Shown here in pieces: positions 26,217 to 34,437 of a stretch of DNA of 64,000 nucleotides (position 1 is the stretch's first letter; each line of letters begins with the position of its first letter). This DNA is from Paraburkholderia nodosa DSM 21604. Lineage in GTDB: Bacteria; Pseudomonadota; Gammaproteobacteria; Burkholderiales; Burkholderiaceae. The notes beneath the pieces are model-generated. The model did no database searches, was not told the DNA's origin, and worked only from the letters and a program-made list of their open reading frames with translations. Location of the stretch: positions 224,110-288,109 of the forward strand of contig NZ_JAFA01000004.1 of assembly GCF_000519185.1 (NCBI RefSeq). Direction: 5' to 3'. The position numbers and the translations under genes were made by a program.

Positions 26217-27701
26217 TCAGGCGCGCAGGCCGACCGTGTGCCGCAATTCCTGGTAGCTGCGCAAGCCGGCCACGCCCAGCTCGCGGCCGATGCCGCTCAG
26301 GCCGAAGCCGCCCCAGCACACTTGCGGAAAGATCAGTTGCGGAGTGTTGACCCAGACGAGCCCGGCGCGCAGCTGTGCCTTGTAGCGTCGCGCGGCCTTT
26401 GCGTCGCTCGTGACGACCGTGGCGACCAGTCCGTAACGCGTATCGTTGGCGAGGGCAATTGCTTCGTCATCCGAACGGAATGATTTCACGCACGCGAGGG
26501 GTCCGAAGATCTCGTCGGACCAGAGCACGTTGTCCGCCGCGGGTTCCGCGATGACGACGGGCGCCATGAAGAAGCCATCGGCGCATGCGGGATCGAGCTG
26601 GCCCGCGAACGCGATCTGCGCGCCCGCCTCGACGCCTTGCGCCACGAGCGCGGCCACGCGCGCGTGCTGCGCCGCGCTGATGAGCGGTCCCATCGCCGCG
26701 TCCGCACCCTGAGGCGGCGCGACCACGATGGCTCGCACCGCTGTCTCGAATGCGGCCATGAACTTGCGATACACGTTGTCGTGCACGAGGATGCGCGCGG
26801 TGGCCGAGCACATCTGGCCGGCGTTGGTGAACGCGCCGCCCACCGCGAGCGAGACGGCCTGCACCACGTCGGCGTCTTCGCGCACGATCAGCGCGGACTT
26901 GCCGCCCAGTTCGAGCGTGAGGCGCTTCATGTCCTGCGCGGCGGCCCGCATGACCTTGCGGCCCGACGCCGTGCTGCCGGTGAACGAGATCTTGTCGACG
27001 AGCGGATGCGTCGTCAGCCATGCGCCGACTTCGCCGCCGCCGTTGACCACGTTCACGACGCCATCCGGCACGCCCGCTTCGCTCACGATTGCGGCGAGCA
27101 TGTGCTCGGTGGGCGAGGTGAGTTCCGAAGGCTTGATGACGACCGTGCAGCCCGCGGCCAACGCGGGTGCGAGTTTCCATGCGGTCGTGACCATCGGGAA
27201 ATTCCACGGCACGATCAGCGCCGCGACGCCCACCGGTTCGTGCAAGCGCTCGGCCAGCAGCGCATCGTCCGGTAGCGCGACCGGTTCCGCGGCGAACATC
27301 GACGCGTCTTCGCACAGGCCCGCGTAGTAGTTGAACGTCGCGATGGCGTCGCTCACGTCGAGGTCCGCTTCGAACGGCGGCTTGCCGCTCACCTGCATCT
27401 GCATGGCAGCGAGGCGTGCGCGGTCGGCTTCCAGCAACTCGGCGATCTTGCGCAGCAGCCTGCCGCGCGCGGCGGGCGTCGTGTGCCGCCACGCGATGAG
27501 CGCATCGTGCGCGGCGTGTACGGCGCGATCGACCATCTCCGCCGTGGCGTGCTCCTGCCAGCCGATCGTTGCGCCCGTCGCCGCGTTGCAGATGCGCGAG
27601 CACACTTCGCTGTCCGCAGCGCAAAAAGTTGCGCCCGCAATCGTGGCGGCGGGCAGCACAAAGGCCTCGCCGTCGATCTGACGTTCGGTATTGGTAGCCA
27701 T
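26217..27701 (-). CDS. Aldehyde dehydrogenase (amino/guanidino-aldehyde type)
   Basis: 494 aa class 1/2-type aldehyde dehydrogenase. The catalytic Cys is in NAGQMCSATARI, the general-base Glu in LTLELGGKSALIV, and FTGSTASGRKVM is the cofactor glycine motif. It lies 18 bp behind the guanidinobutyrase gene and is co-transcribed with it. By analogy with KauB in Pseudomonas it would oxidise 4-guanidinobutyraldehyde to 4-guanidinobutyrate, the substrate of that ureohydrolase. That specificity is inferred from context only. Confidence 0.85.
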   Translation of the reverse strand: MATNTERQIDGEAFVLPAATIAGATFCAADSEVCSRICNAATGATIGWQEHATAEMVDRAVHAAHDALIAWRHTTPAARGRLLRKIAELLEADRARLAAMQMQVSGKPPFEADLDVSDAIATFNYYAGLCEDASMFAAEPVALPDDALLAERLHEPVGVAALIVPWNFPMVTTAWKLAPALAAGCTVVIKPSELTSPTEHMLAAIVSEAGVPDGVVNVVNGGGEVGAWLTTHPLVDKISFTGSTASGRKVMRAAAQDMKRLTLELGGKSALIVREDADVVQAVSLAVGGAFTNAGQMCSATARILVHDNVYRKFMAAFETAVRAIVVAPPQGADAAMGPLISAAQHARVAALVAQGVEAGAQIAFAGQLDPACADGFFMAPVVIAEPAADNVLWSDEIFGPLACVKSFRSDDEAIALANDTRYGLVATVVTSDAKAARRYKAQLRAGLVWVNTPQLIFPQVCWGGFGLSGIGRELGVAGLRSYQELRHTVGLRA

Positions 27702-27719
27702 GATGTGTCTCCTCGCGCC

Positions 27720-28670
27720 CTAGCGGTAAGCCACGCCGGGCATGATGCAAAGCATTTCGAAGGCGAGATTCGCGCCCACGAGCGCGGTCGTGCCGGCCTG
27801 GTCGTACGGCGGCGAGACTTCGACGAGATCGGCGCCCACCACGTTGAGCCCCTTCATGCCGCGCACGATTTCGAGGCCCTGGTGCACGGTCAGCCCGCCC
27901 ACCTCGGGCGTGCCGGTGCCGGGCGCGAACGCGGGGTCGAGCCCGTCGATATCGAAGCTCAGGTACACGGGCGTGTCGCCCACGCGAGCACGCACCTCTT
28001 CCATGAGCGGCGCGAGCGAGCGGTTCCAGCAGTCCTCGGCTTGCACGACGGTGAAACCCTGCTTGCGGCACCAGTCGAAATCTTCGGCGTGATAGCCGGT
28101 GCCGCGCAGGCCGATTTGCGTGACCTTGTCGCATTGCAGGAGGCCATCTTCGACGGCGCGGCGAAACGGCGTGCCGTGCGCGATCTTTTCGCCGAACATG
28201 GTGTCGTTCACGTCGGCGTGAGCGTCGATGTGGACGACGGCGACCTTGCCGTATTTCTTGTGCAGCGCGCGCAGGATCGGCCATGCGATCGTGTGGTCGC
28301 CGCCGAGCGTGATCGGGCGGCAGCCTGTTTCGACGATGCGGTCGTACGCCGCTTCGATCAGACGAATCGAATCCTTCAGGTCGTACGGATTCGTTGCGAC
28401 GTCACCGATATCGGCCACCTGCAGCGAATCGAACGGCGCCGCGCGCGTGGCCATGTTGTACGGCCGCAGCAGCACCGATTCCGAGCGGATCTGGCGCGGC
28501 CCGAAGCGCGCGCCGGAACGGTTCGAGGTGCCGATATCGAGCGGCACGCCCACGAAGCAGACGTCGAGGCCCTCGGTGGTCTCGGCCTGCGGCAGGCGCA
28601 TCATGGTGGCGATGCCGCCGAACCGCGGCATCTCGTTGCCGCCCTGCGGCTGGTTGAACTGGCGCTCCAT
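27720..28670 (-). CDS. gbuA: Guanidinobutyrase (agmatinase/ureohydrolase family)
   Basis: 316 aa ureohydrolase. The binuclear manganese site is complete: GGDHT, DAHADVN and SFDIDGLDP. Sequence and length follow Pseudomonas GbuA closely (PLGG/PQGGNEMPRFGGIATM, DIGTSNRSGARFGPRQIR, DLVEVSPPYD), which is why guanidinobutyrase is preferred over agmatinase or proclavaminate amidinohydrolase. It hydrolyses 4-guanidinobutyrate to GABA and urea. It leads an operon with the aldehyde dehydrogenase. A perfect palindrome lies 87 bp upstream of its start. Confidence 0.82.
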   Translation of the reverse strand: MERQFNQPQGGNEMPRFGGIATMMRLPQAETTEGLDVCFVGVPLDIGTSNRSGARFGPRQIRSESVLLRPYNMATRAAPFDSLQVADIGDVATNPYDLKDSIRLIEAAYDRIVETGCRPITLGGDHTIAWPILRALHKKYGKVAVVHIDAHADVNDTMFGEKIAHGTPFRRAVEDGLLQCDKVTQIGLRGTGYHAEDFDWCRKQGFTVVQAEDCWNRSLAPLMEEVRARVGDTPVYLSFDIDGLDPAFAPGTGTPEVGGLTVHQGLEIVRGMKGLNVVGADLVEVSPPYDQAGTTALVGANLAFEMLCIMPGVAYR

Positions 28671-28750
28671 CTGGTGTGTCTCCGATCGTTAGAGTCAAAT
28701 CGATCGGGCGATGGTAGGGGAGATCCCGCGCGGCCAAATATTGAAGTTGA

Positions 28751-28778
28751 GATGTTTACATCGATGAAAATCGATGTA
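28751..28778. promoter_or_regulatory. Palindromic operator upstream of the guanidinobutyrase operon
   Basis: TACATCGAT (28757-28765) and ATCGATGTA (28770-28778) form a perfect 9-bp inverted repeat with a 4-nt spacer. It overlaps a second palindrome, GATGT-TT-ACATC (28751-28762). The overlap makes three phased half-sites about 87-108 bp before the operon start. Candidate ligands are the LuxR-type (28822) or LysR-type (31678) regulators encoded nearby. Confidence 0.6.
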
Positions 28779-28821
28779 TGTGAGCTTTTAATTGACTAAA
28801 CAGCGTGACTAGACACCGTGG

Positions 28822-29652
28822 CTAAACCGCGGCGTGGCCCCAGGCGATCAACTCGCGCTTGGTGCGCACGCCCAGCTTCGCGAAGGCGCGCTTCACGTAC
28901 GACTCGGCGGTAGCCACCTGCACGCCCAGGATCTGCGCGGCTTCGGGCACAGTCTTGCCCGTGATGAGGTGCGCGCAGGTTTCGTATTCGCGTTTGGAAA
29001 GGCGCACGTTGTCTGCCGCAATGCGCGCGTCGAACTGCGCGAGCGGATGCATGAACGGAGCCGCATGGGCAATGCGCCGGGCCGCGCTCGTGGAGGCATG
29101 CAGTTCGAGCAGCGGAAACAGAAACTCGCTCACGCCGCGAAAACGGTTCATTTCCATGAGCGTAAACGGCGGTTCGCGCAGCCCGCGTTCGAGCGCGATG
29201 GAGTCCTGCGCGTGGCGCGTGCCGCGTGCGAGCACGCATTCGTGGGCAATGCGCGCCTCGTCGAAGAGCCGCTGGCGGAATTCGCCCGGCGGTATCGCGC
29301 CGATGTCGCGCACCACCAGCATCGTGCCGAGCTTGCCGCGAATGCCCGCGAACAGCGGATCGCTTTCGTAGAAGCGGTCGTAATACAGGGTCATCACGTC
29401 CGAGATCGCACCCGAATCCATTCCGACCCCGCCACTGCCGATCCATTCGCCGCGAAAGCCCGTGGGCATCGTGCTGTCCGCGCGCGAGCGCTCGATATGC
29501 ACGACATTGACGGGCACGACCTCGTTGAGCAGCAGCGTAAGACGCGGCACGAAATCGGGCGTGCCGACGGCCTCGATCACGTTGCCGAGGGTCTTGAACG
29601 AGAGCGGAAAGTTCGGATGATCGCGGTTGAGCGGGGGGACGTTGAGCAGCAT
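28822..29652 (-). CDS. LuxR-family transcriptional regulator
   Basis: 276 aa. The C-terminal 65 residues are a LuxR/NarL-type helix-turn-helix: LSKREYETCAHLITGKTVPE, then AQILGVQVATAESYVKRAFA and KLGVRTKRELIAW. The N-terminal ~200 residues match no recognised sensor domain; they are neither a clear autoinducer domain nor a receiver (no conserved phospho-Asp context). It stands alone between the guanidinobutyrase operon and the cupin gene and could control either. Confidence 0.85.
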   Translation of the reverse strand: MLLNVPPLNRDHPNFPLSFKTLGNVIEAVGTPDFVPRLTLLLNEVVPVNVVHIERSRADSTMPTGFRGEWIGSGGVGMDSGAISDVMTLYYDRFYESDPLFAGIRGKLGTMLVVRDIGAIPPGEFRQRLFDEARIAHECVLARGTRHAQDSIALERGLREPPFTLMEMNRFRGVSEFLFPLLELHASTSAARRIAHAAPFMHPLAQFDARIAADNVRLSKREYETCAHLITGKTVPEAAQILGVQVATAESYVKRAFAKLGVRTKRELIAWGHAAV

Positions 29653-29682
29653 GGCGCGCCCATTCGTGATGGCTGATTCATT

Positions 29683-29697
29683 ATAGCCGATGGCTAT
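29683..29697. promoter_or_regulatory. Short palindrome between LuxR-type and cupin genes
   Basis: ATAGCC and GGCTAT flank GAT, a 15-bp inverted repeat beginning 31 bp from the LuxR-family start. It lies in the AT-rich divergent promoter region and may be an autoregulatory site. Confidence 0.4.
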
Positions 29698-29739
29698 TGG
29701 CCGCCAAAAAAGCCCAAATCAGGCAGCAAAACATCGCTT

Positions 29740-29758
29740 GCCCCCCCTGAGGGGGGGC
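29740..29758. repeat. Eight-bp C/G-run inverted repeat in the cupin leader
   Basis: GCCCCCCC, TGA, GGGGGGGC form a perfect 8-bp stem with a 3-nt loop, 60 nt before the cupin ATG. It lacks a T run, so it is not an intrinsic terminator. It could be a dispersed repeat unit or a leader structure. Confidence 0.5.
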
Positions 29759-29818
29759 ATACCGCGGCCGCGCCAGTCGGTAACTTTGGCGTCACTCAAT
29801 CAACCGGAAGCGACGCAA

Positions 29819-30163
29819 ATGAGCAAACTGATTCAGGACATCGTGCCGCTGGGCGCTGGCATCGGCGAATTCACCAGGCTGGAGTATGGCATGGACGAAA
29901 GCGACTGGCGTGCCACGGTCGGCAAGAACAACAACTATGTGATCGGCTGGTGGGAAGGCAAGGTCGGCGCGGTGGATTTCCCGGCCACGACCGCCGACGA
30001 AGCGGTATGGCTCGTAGAAGGCAAGATCGCCCTGACCGACGCGAACGGCGCTCGCAAGGAATTCACGGCGGGCCAGGGCTACCTCCTGCCCGCCGGCTTT
30101 GCAGGCCGCTGGGAAACCCTCGAGGACGCGAAGAAGTTCTACGTCGTGCTCGAACAGGCCTAA
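29819..30163 (+). CDS. Cupin-domain protein
   Basis: 114 aa single cupin of the cupin_3 type. WWEGKVGAVDFPATTADEAV, then WLVEGKIALTDANG and FTAGQGYLLPAGFAGRWETL, follow the two cupin motifs, though the His residues usual in motif 1 are not present, so metal binding is uncertain. Start 29819 (MSKLIQDIVPLGAG) has GGAAGCGACGC upstream. First gene of the plus-strand set with the FAD oxidase, LysR regulator and permease. Such cupins often accompany amine oxidases of the PuuB type; the role is unknown. Confidence 0.8.
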   Translation: MSKLIQDIVPLGAGIGEFTRLEYGMDESDWRATVGKNNNYVIGWWEGKVGAVDFPATTADEAVWLVEGKIALTDANGARKEFTAGQGYLLPAGFAGRWETLEDAKKFYVVLEQA

Positions 30164-30175
30164 GGACCATGGCGA

Positions 30176-30204
30176 GCCGCCTCCCACGGGAGGTGGCTTT
30201 GTTT
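30176..30204 (+). terminator. Intrinsic terminator or attenuator after the cupin gene
   Basis: GCCGCCTCC (30176-30184) pairs with GGAGGTGGC (30189-30197), including one G-U pair, around a 4-nt loop. TTTGTTTC follows. It lies 12 nt after the cupin stop and 28 nt before the FAD-oxidase start, so it may reduce expression of the downstream genes relative to the cupin. Confidence 0.6.
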
Positions 30205-30231
30205 CTCCCGTTTCGTGCAGTGAAGCCAATC

Positions 30232-31665
30232 ATGAGTACCCCTGCAGAAGTTGAAATCGAATCGCGCCGGCGCGTCACGCTCAGCGTGCAAGAGGCGCTT
30301 TCGCGCACACGGTTCTTTCCGTACTGGCTCGACAACCCGGCCGAGCCGCCGACCGAACCCAGGCTCACCGCCAACGTAGAGGCCGATCTGCTGATCGTCG
30401 GCGGCGGCTTTACGGGGCTCTGGGCCGCCGTGCAGGCCAGGGAGCAGATGCCGCATCTGAATGTCGTGCTGATCGAGGCGGGCAAAGTCGCGCACGGCGC
30501 GTCGGGCCGCGCGGGCGGCATCATCTCGACTTCGGTGATGCATGGCTTGCCCAATGCCGTGCGGGTATTCCCCAACGATATTGCGCAGCTCGAAGAATTC
30601 GGCCATCACAATCTCGACGGCTTCGAAGAAACGCTCAAGCGCTACAACATCGACGCCGACATCGAATGGAACGGCGAGATGACGGTGGCGGTCGATCCCG
30701 AGCATATCGAGCACTTGCGCGGCGACTACGAGCTGCACACACGCTACGGGCACGATGTCGTTCTGCTCGATGGCGAAGCGACGCGCACGCAACTGGATTC
30801 GCCGTTGTTCGCCGGCGCGCTGTGGTCGCGCAATCGCAGCGGCATCGTGCATCCGGCCAAGCTTGCGTGGGGCCTCAAGCGCGCGGCGCTTTCGCTCGGC
30901 GTGAAGCTCTATGAGCACACGCCGCTCATCGATGTCATCGACGAAGGCCAGACTGTCTACGTGAAGACGCCCGAAGGCAGCGTGCGCGCACCGCGCGTGG
31001 TGTTCGGCAGCGGTACGGCAAAGGTTGGCATTCCTGATATCAACCGGCGCGTGCTGCAGGTGCGCGACCACGTGCTCGCCACCGAGCCGCTCACCGAAGA
31101 ACAGCTCGCGCGTATTGGCTGGAAGAATCGCCAGGGCATTTACGACACGCGCACGCAGCTCAATTACTTCCGCCTCACGAAGAACAACAACATCATCTTC
31201 GGCGGACTCGTGAGCTATCACTTCGACGGCGATCCGAATCCCCCGCAGGACCAGAAGGCCGAGACCTACTATCGGCTCGCGCAGGCGTTTTACCGCACCT
31301 TCCCGCAGCTTGCCGACGTACGCTTCTCCCATGCGTGGGGCGGACCGATCGACTACTGCTCGCGCGGCTCCGTGTTCGCGAAGCGCTATCTGAACGACAA
31401 GGCCGTTTTCGTGGCGGGTTACACGGGCTTTGGCGTGGCGGCGAGCCGCTTCGGCGCGTTCATGGGCCTGAATATCCTGTTCGACCGCAACAGCCCCGAG
31501 CGCGCGCTCGATATCGCCAACCAGAGCCCGACTTATATCCCGCCGGAGCCGGCGCGCTGGCTGGCCGCCAAGGTCACGTTCCATGCGTTCGACGGCGCCG
31601 ACGCCGAAGGCGGCTGGAAGCGCGCGTGGATCAAGGGTATCAAGGCGATGGGCTTTCCGATGTGA
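30232..31665 (+). CDS. FAD-dependent amine oxidoreductase (PuuB/DAO family)
   Basis: 477 aa from ATG 30232. The N-terminal extension carries RTRFFPYWLDNP, followed by the FAD-binding LLIVGGGFTGLWAAVQA at about residue 50. SGRAGGIIST is a DAO-family motif and FVAGYTGFGVAASR closes the FAD site near the C-terminus. The family includes gamma-glutamylputrescine oxidase and other amine or amino-acid oxidases, consistent with the neighbouring guanidinobutyrase and aldehyde dehydrogenase: it could make the aldehyde that the dehydrogenase oxidises. An upstream ATG at 30169 lies in the hairpin and is unlikely. Confidence 0.82.
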   Translation: MSTPAEVEIESRRRVTLSVQEALSRTRFFPYWLDNPAEPPTEPRLTANVEADLLIVGGGFTGLWAAVQAREQMPHLNVVLIEAGKVAHGASGRAGGIISTSVMHGLPNAVRVFPNDIAQLEEFGHHNLDGFEETLKRYNIDADIEWNGEMTVAVDPEHIEHLRGDYELHTRYGHDVVLLDGEATRTQLDSPLFAGALWSRNRSGIVHPAKLAWGLKRAALSLGVKLYEHTPLIDVIDEGQTVYVKTPEGSVRAPRVVFGSGTAKVGIPDINRRVLQVRDHVLATEPLTEEQLARIGWKNRQGIYDTRTQLNYFRLTKNNNIIFGGLVSYHFDGDPNPPQDQKAETYYRLAQAFYRTFPQLADVRFSHAWGGPIDYCSRGSVFAKRYLNDKAVFVAGYTGFGVAASRFGAFMGLNILFDRNSPERALDIANQSPTYIPPEPARWLAAKVTFHAFDGADAEGGWKRAWIKGIKAMGFPM

Positions 31666-31677
31666 GGGATGAGCGGC

Positions 31678-32607
31678 ATGTTCTCCAATACTTCCGATCT
31701 CGACCTGCGGCTGATCCGCGTGTTTCTCGCCGTGGTGGACGCGCGCGGCATCACCGCGGCCGAAGCGACGCTAGGCGTGCGGCAGTCCACCATCAGCACG
31801 CAGCTCTCGGCGCTCGAGGCGCGCGTGGGCTTCAAGCTCTGCGAGCGCGGGCGCGGCGGCTTTCGTCTCACGTCGAAGGGCGAACGCTTCGTGCCCTCGG
31901 CGCGTGCGCTCGTTGCGGCCACCACCGAGTTCGTTGCGCGGGTGCGCGATATCGACCGAAAACTCGTCGGCACGCTCGGCATCGGCCTGATAGGCCAGGC
32001 TTCGCACGTCGAGAATGCGCGGCTCGCGGAAGCGATCGGCGCATTCCGCCAACGCGACCAGGCCGTGCGCTTCACGATGAAGGTTGCGGCGCCGCAGGAA
32101 CTCGAAGAAAGCCTCGTCAACAACCACCTCGACATTGCGATCGGCTACTTCTGGCATCGCGTGGCGGGGCTCGACTACACCGAGCTGTTCAGCGAGCGCC
32201 AGGTGCTGTGCTGCGGGCGCGGGCATGCGCTTTTCCATAGTGCTCCGCACGTCAACGTCGATGACCTGCGCGAGCACGACTGGGTCTGGCGCAGCTATTC
32301 GATACCGGAGGAGCTTGCCGGTATCGGCGACCGGCAGGTGACGGCGATTGCCGACAGCATCGACGCCGCCACGGTCCTGATCCTGTCGGGCAGCCATATC
32401 GGCTATCTGCCCGCGCATCACGCCGAACCGTTCGAGCAGCGCGGCCTCATCAGGGCGCTCGGGCGCACCACGTTCGGCTTCGACGTGCCGATGCATCTGA
32501 CCGTCAAGCGCAGCGCCGCGGAAAAGCCCATCGTGCGCGCGTTCTGCGACGATCTGCTGGGCGTCTATGGGCAGCATGCCGCCGTGCCCGAAGCGCTGGT
32601 CGAATGA
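31678..32607 (+). CDS. LysR-family transcriptional regulator
   Basis: 309 aa from ATG 31678, with GAGGG nine bases before; ATG 31669 (three residues longer) is also possible. The N-terminal winged helix reads LRLIRVFLAVVDARGITAAE, then QSTISTQLSALEARVGFKLC. The effector-binding domain follows. It is nearly continuous with the FAD oxidase gene. Guanidinobutyrate use in Pseudomonas is controlled by the LysR-type GbuR, so this may be the functional equivalent (inference). Confidence 0.88.
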   Translation: MFSNTSDLDLRLIRVFLAVVDARGITAAEATLGVRQSTISTQLSALEARVGFKLCERGRGGFRLTSKGERFVPSARALVAATTEFVARVRDIDRKLVGTLGIGLIGQASHVENARLAEAIGAFRQRDQAVRFTMKVAAPQELEESLVNNHLDIAIGYFWHRVAGLDYTELFSERQVLCCGRGHALFHSAPHVNVDDLREHDWVWRSYSIPEELAGIGDRQVTAIADSIDAATVLILSGSHIGYLPAHHAEPFEQRGLIRALGRTTFGFDVPMHLTVKRSAAEKPIVRAFCDDLLGVYGQHAAVPEALVE

Positions 32608-32768
32608 AAGAAGCGCTGCGCGCCATACATTGGCTGCGCAAGATGTAAACGTATGGAATGCAGAATAATTAGCCCGCCGCGATCGATTAAAGTGGGCGAG
32701 AGACGTTGATAGTGCGTTGACCGGTTGTTTGCAAAAACAACCAGATCGGCGCGGCAAGGAGTGAGACA

Positions 32769-34349
32769 ATGAGCGACAACAGCATTACCCAGATCGAAAC
32801 ATTCGGTTTCGAACGCATTCCCGATGCCTCGCGCTACGCGCGGCCCATCGATCTGTTCCGGCTGCTGTTCGGCGGCTGCAATACCTTCTCCACCTCGGTG
32901 CTGGGCAGCTTTCCAGTGCTGGTGGGCCTCTCGTTCAAGGCCGGCGTGTGGTCCATCGTGCTCGGCGTGCTCGCCGGCACCTGCATCCTCGCGCCCATGA
33001 GCCTGTTCGGTCCGCGCAACGGCACGAGCGATCCCGTTTCGTCGGGGGCGCACTTCGGCATCCACGGGCGGATCGTGGGCTCGTTCCTCGCGTTGCTCAC
33101 GTCGATCGCGTTCTTCGCACTTGCCGTCTGGAGTTCGGGCGATGCACTCGTGGGCGGCGCGCACGACATGGTCGGCGTGCCGGTCAACACCTGGACGCTC
33201 AGCTCGGCCTACATGGTGTTCGCCGTGCTCGTGGTGGTGGTGTGCATCTACGGCTTTCGCTTCATGCTGTGGGTGAACAAGATTGCCGTGTGGGCAGCGA
33301 GCCTCATGTTCGTGGTGGGCGCCTTCGCGTTTGCGGGCGCGTTCGATCCCAACTATGCCGGCACGCTGCATGAAGGCGGCGCGGGATTCTGGGTGGCCTT
33401 CGTGAGCGCCGTGCTCGTCGCATTGAGCAACCCGGTGTCGTTCGCCTCGACGCTCGGCGACTGGGCGCGCTACATTCCGCAGCACACGCCGCGCCACCGC
33501 GTGATGGGCGCCGTGTTCGCCGCGCAGATCGCCACCTTCGTGCCATTCTTCTTCGGCCTCGTCACGGCCACGCTCATCGCAACGAAGGCGCCGAGCTATA
33601 TCGCCTCGAACGACTATGTGGGCGGACTGCTGGCCGTGTCGCCGCGCTGGTTCCTGCTGCCTACGTGCCTCATTGCGATCATCGGCGGCATGTCCACCGG
33701 CACGACCGCGCTCTATGGCACCGGCCTCGACATGTCGAGCATGTTCCCGAGGCTCCTGAACCGCGTGCGCGCGACCATGCTGATCGGCACGCTGGCCATC
33801 GGCTTTATCTTCGTCGGGCGCTTCGCGTTCAATCTCGTGGAAAGCGTCTCGACGTTCTCCACGCTGATCTGCACGTTCAGCTGCCCGTGGATGGCGATCA
33901 TGGTGATTGGCTTCGTGACGCGCCGTGGCCACTATCTCGCCGACGATCTCCAGGTCTTCAATCGCGGCGGCCGTGGCGGGCACTACTGGTTCACGCACGG
34001 CTGGAATCTGCGCGCGATGGGTGCCTGGCTGCCGGCGGCGTTTCTCGGTCTTGCGTTCGTGAATCTGCCGGGGCAATTCGTCGGTCCGCTTGGCTCGCTG
34101 GCGGGCGGCCTCGATCTGAGCGTGCCGGTTTCGCTGGCGGTGGGCGGCATGATCTATATCGTACTGCTGACGATCTTCCCCGAGCCGGATGCCGTGTATG
34201 GCCGGGAAGGGCGCCGCTTCGTGCGCGGCGGCGCGCGCGGGCAAGGCCGCCGGCAATCCGTTACGCCGGTTCATGCCCCGCGCATGCGCGAAGAGCAGGC
34301 TGCTGGCGCGGTGCGTGAACTGCAACGCAGCCCGGAGTATGCCGAGTAA
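32769..34349 (+). CDS. NCS1-family permease (cytosine/purine/allantoin type)
   Basis: 526 aa with twelve predicted membrane helices. Early GGCNTFSTSVLGSFPVL and later NPVSFASTLGDWARYIPQHT are typical of NCS1 sodium- or proton-coupled nucleobase and related-compound carriers. A basic 50-residue cytoplasmic tail follows the last helix. It has its own 160-bp upstream region, rich in A/T near 32640-32700. As the only permease of the locus it may import the guanidino compound or another nitrogen source; substrate unknown. Confidence 0.82.
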   Translation: MSDNSITQIETFGFERIPDASRYARPIDLFRLLFGGCNTFSTSVLGSFPVLVGLSFKAGVWSIVLGVLAGTCILAPMSLFGPRNGTSDPVSSGAHFGIHGRIVGSFLALLTSIAFFALAVWSSGDALVGGAHDMVGVPVNTWTLSSAYMVFAVLVVVVCIYGFRFMLWVNKIAVWAASLMFVVGAFAFAGAFDPNYAGTLHEGGAGFWVAFVSAVLVALSNPVSFASTLGDWARYIPQHTPRHRVMGAVFAAQIATFVPFFFGLVTATLIATKAPSYIASNDYVGGLLAVSPRWFLLPTCLIAIIGGMSTGTTALYGTGLDMSSMFPRLLNRVRATMLIGTLAIGFIFVGRFAFNLVESVSTFSTLICTFSCPWMAIMVIGFVTRRGHYLADDLQVFNRGGRGGHYWFTHGWNLRAMGAWLPAAFLGLAFVNLPGQFVGPLGSLAGGLDLSVPVSLAVGGMIYIVLLTIFPEPDAVYGREGRRFVRGGARGQGRRQSVTPVHAPRMREEQAAGAVRELQRSPEYAE

Positions 34350-34437
34350 GTTGGCAAGCACGGGGTCGCCTTGCCGGAGGCCGTTGCGCAGAGACCGGGT
34401 AAGATCACGGCTTTGCGCAGCGCGTAAGGAGGCGATC

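Noticed and set aside
29740..29758. C7/G7 hairpin as an intrinsic terminator
   Set aside because: There is no T run on either strand, and it lies in a divergent promoter region.
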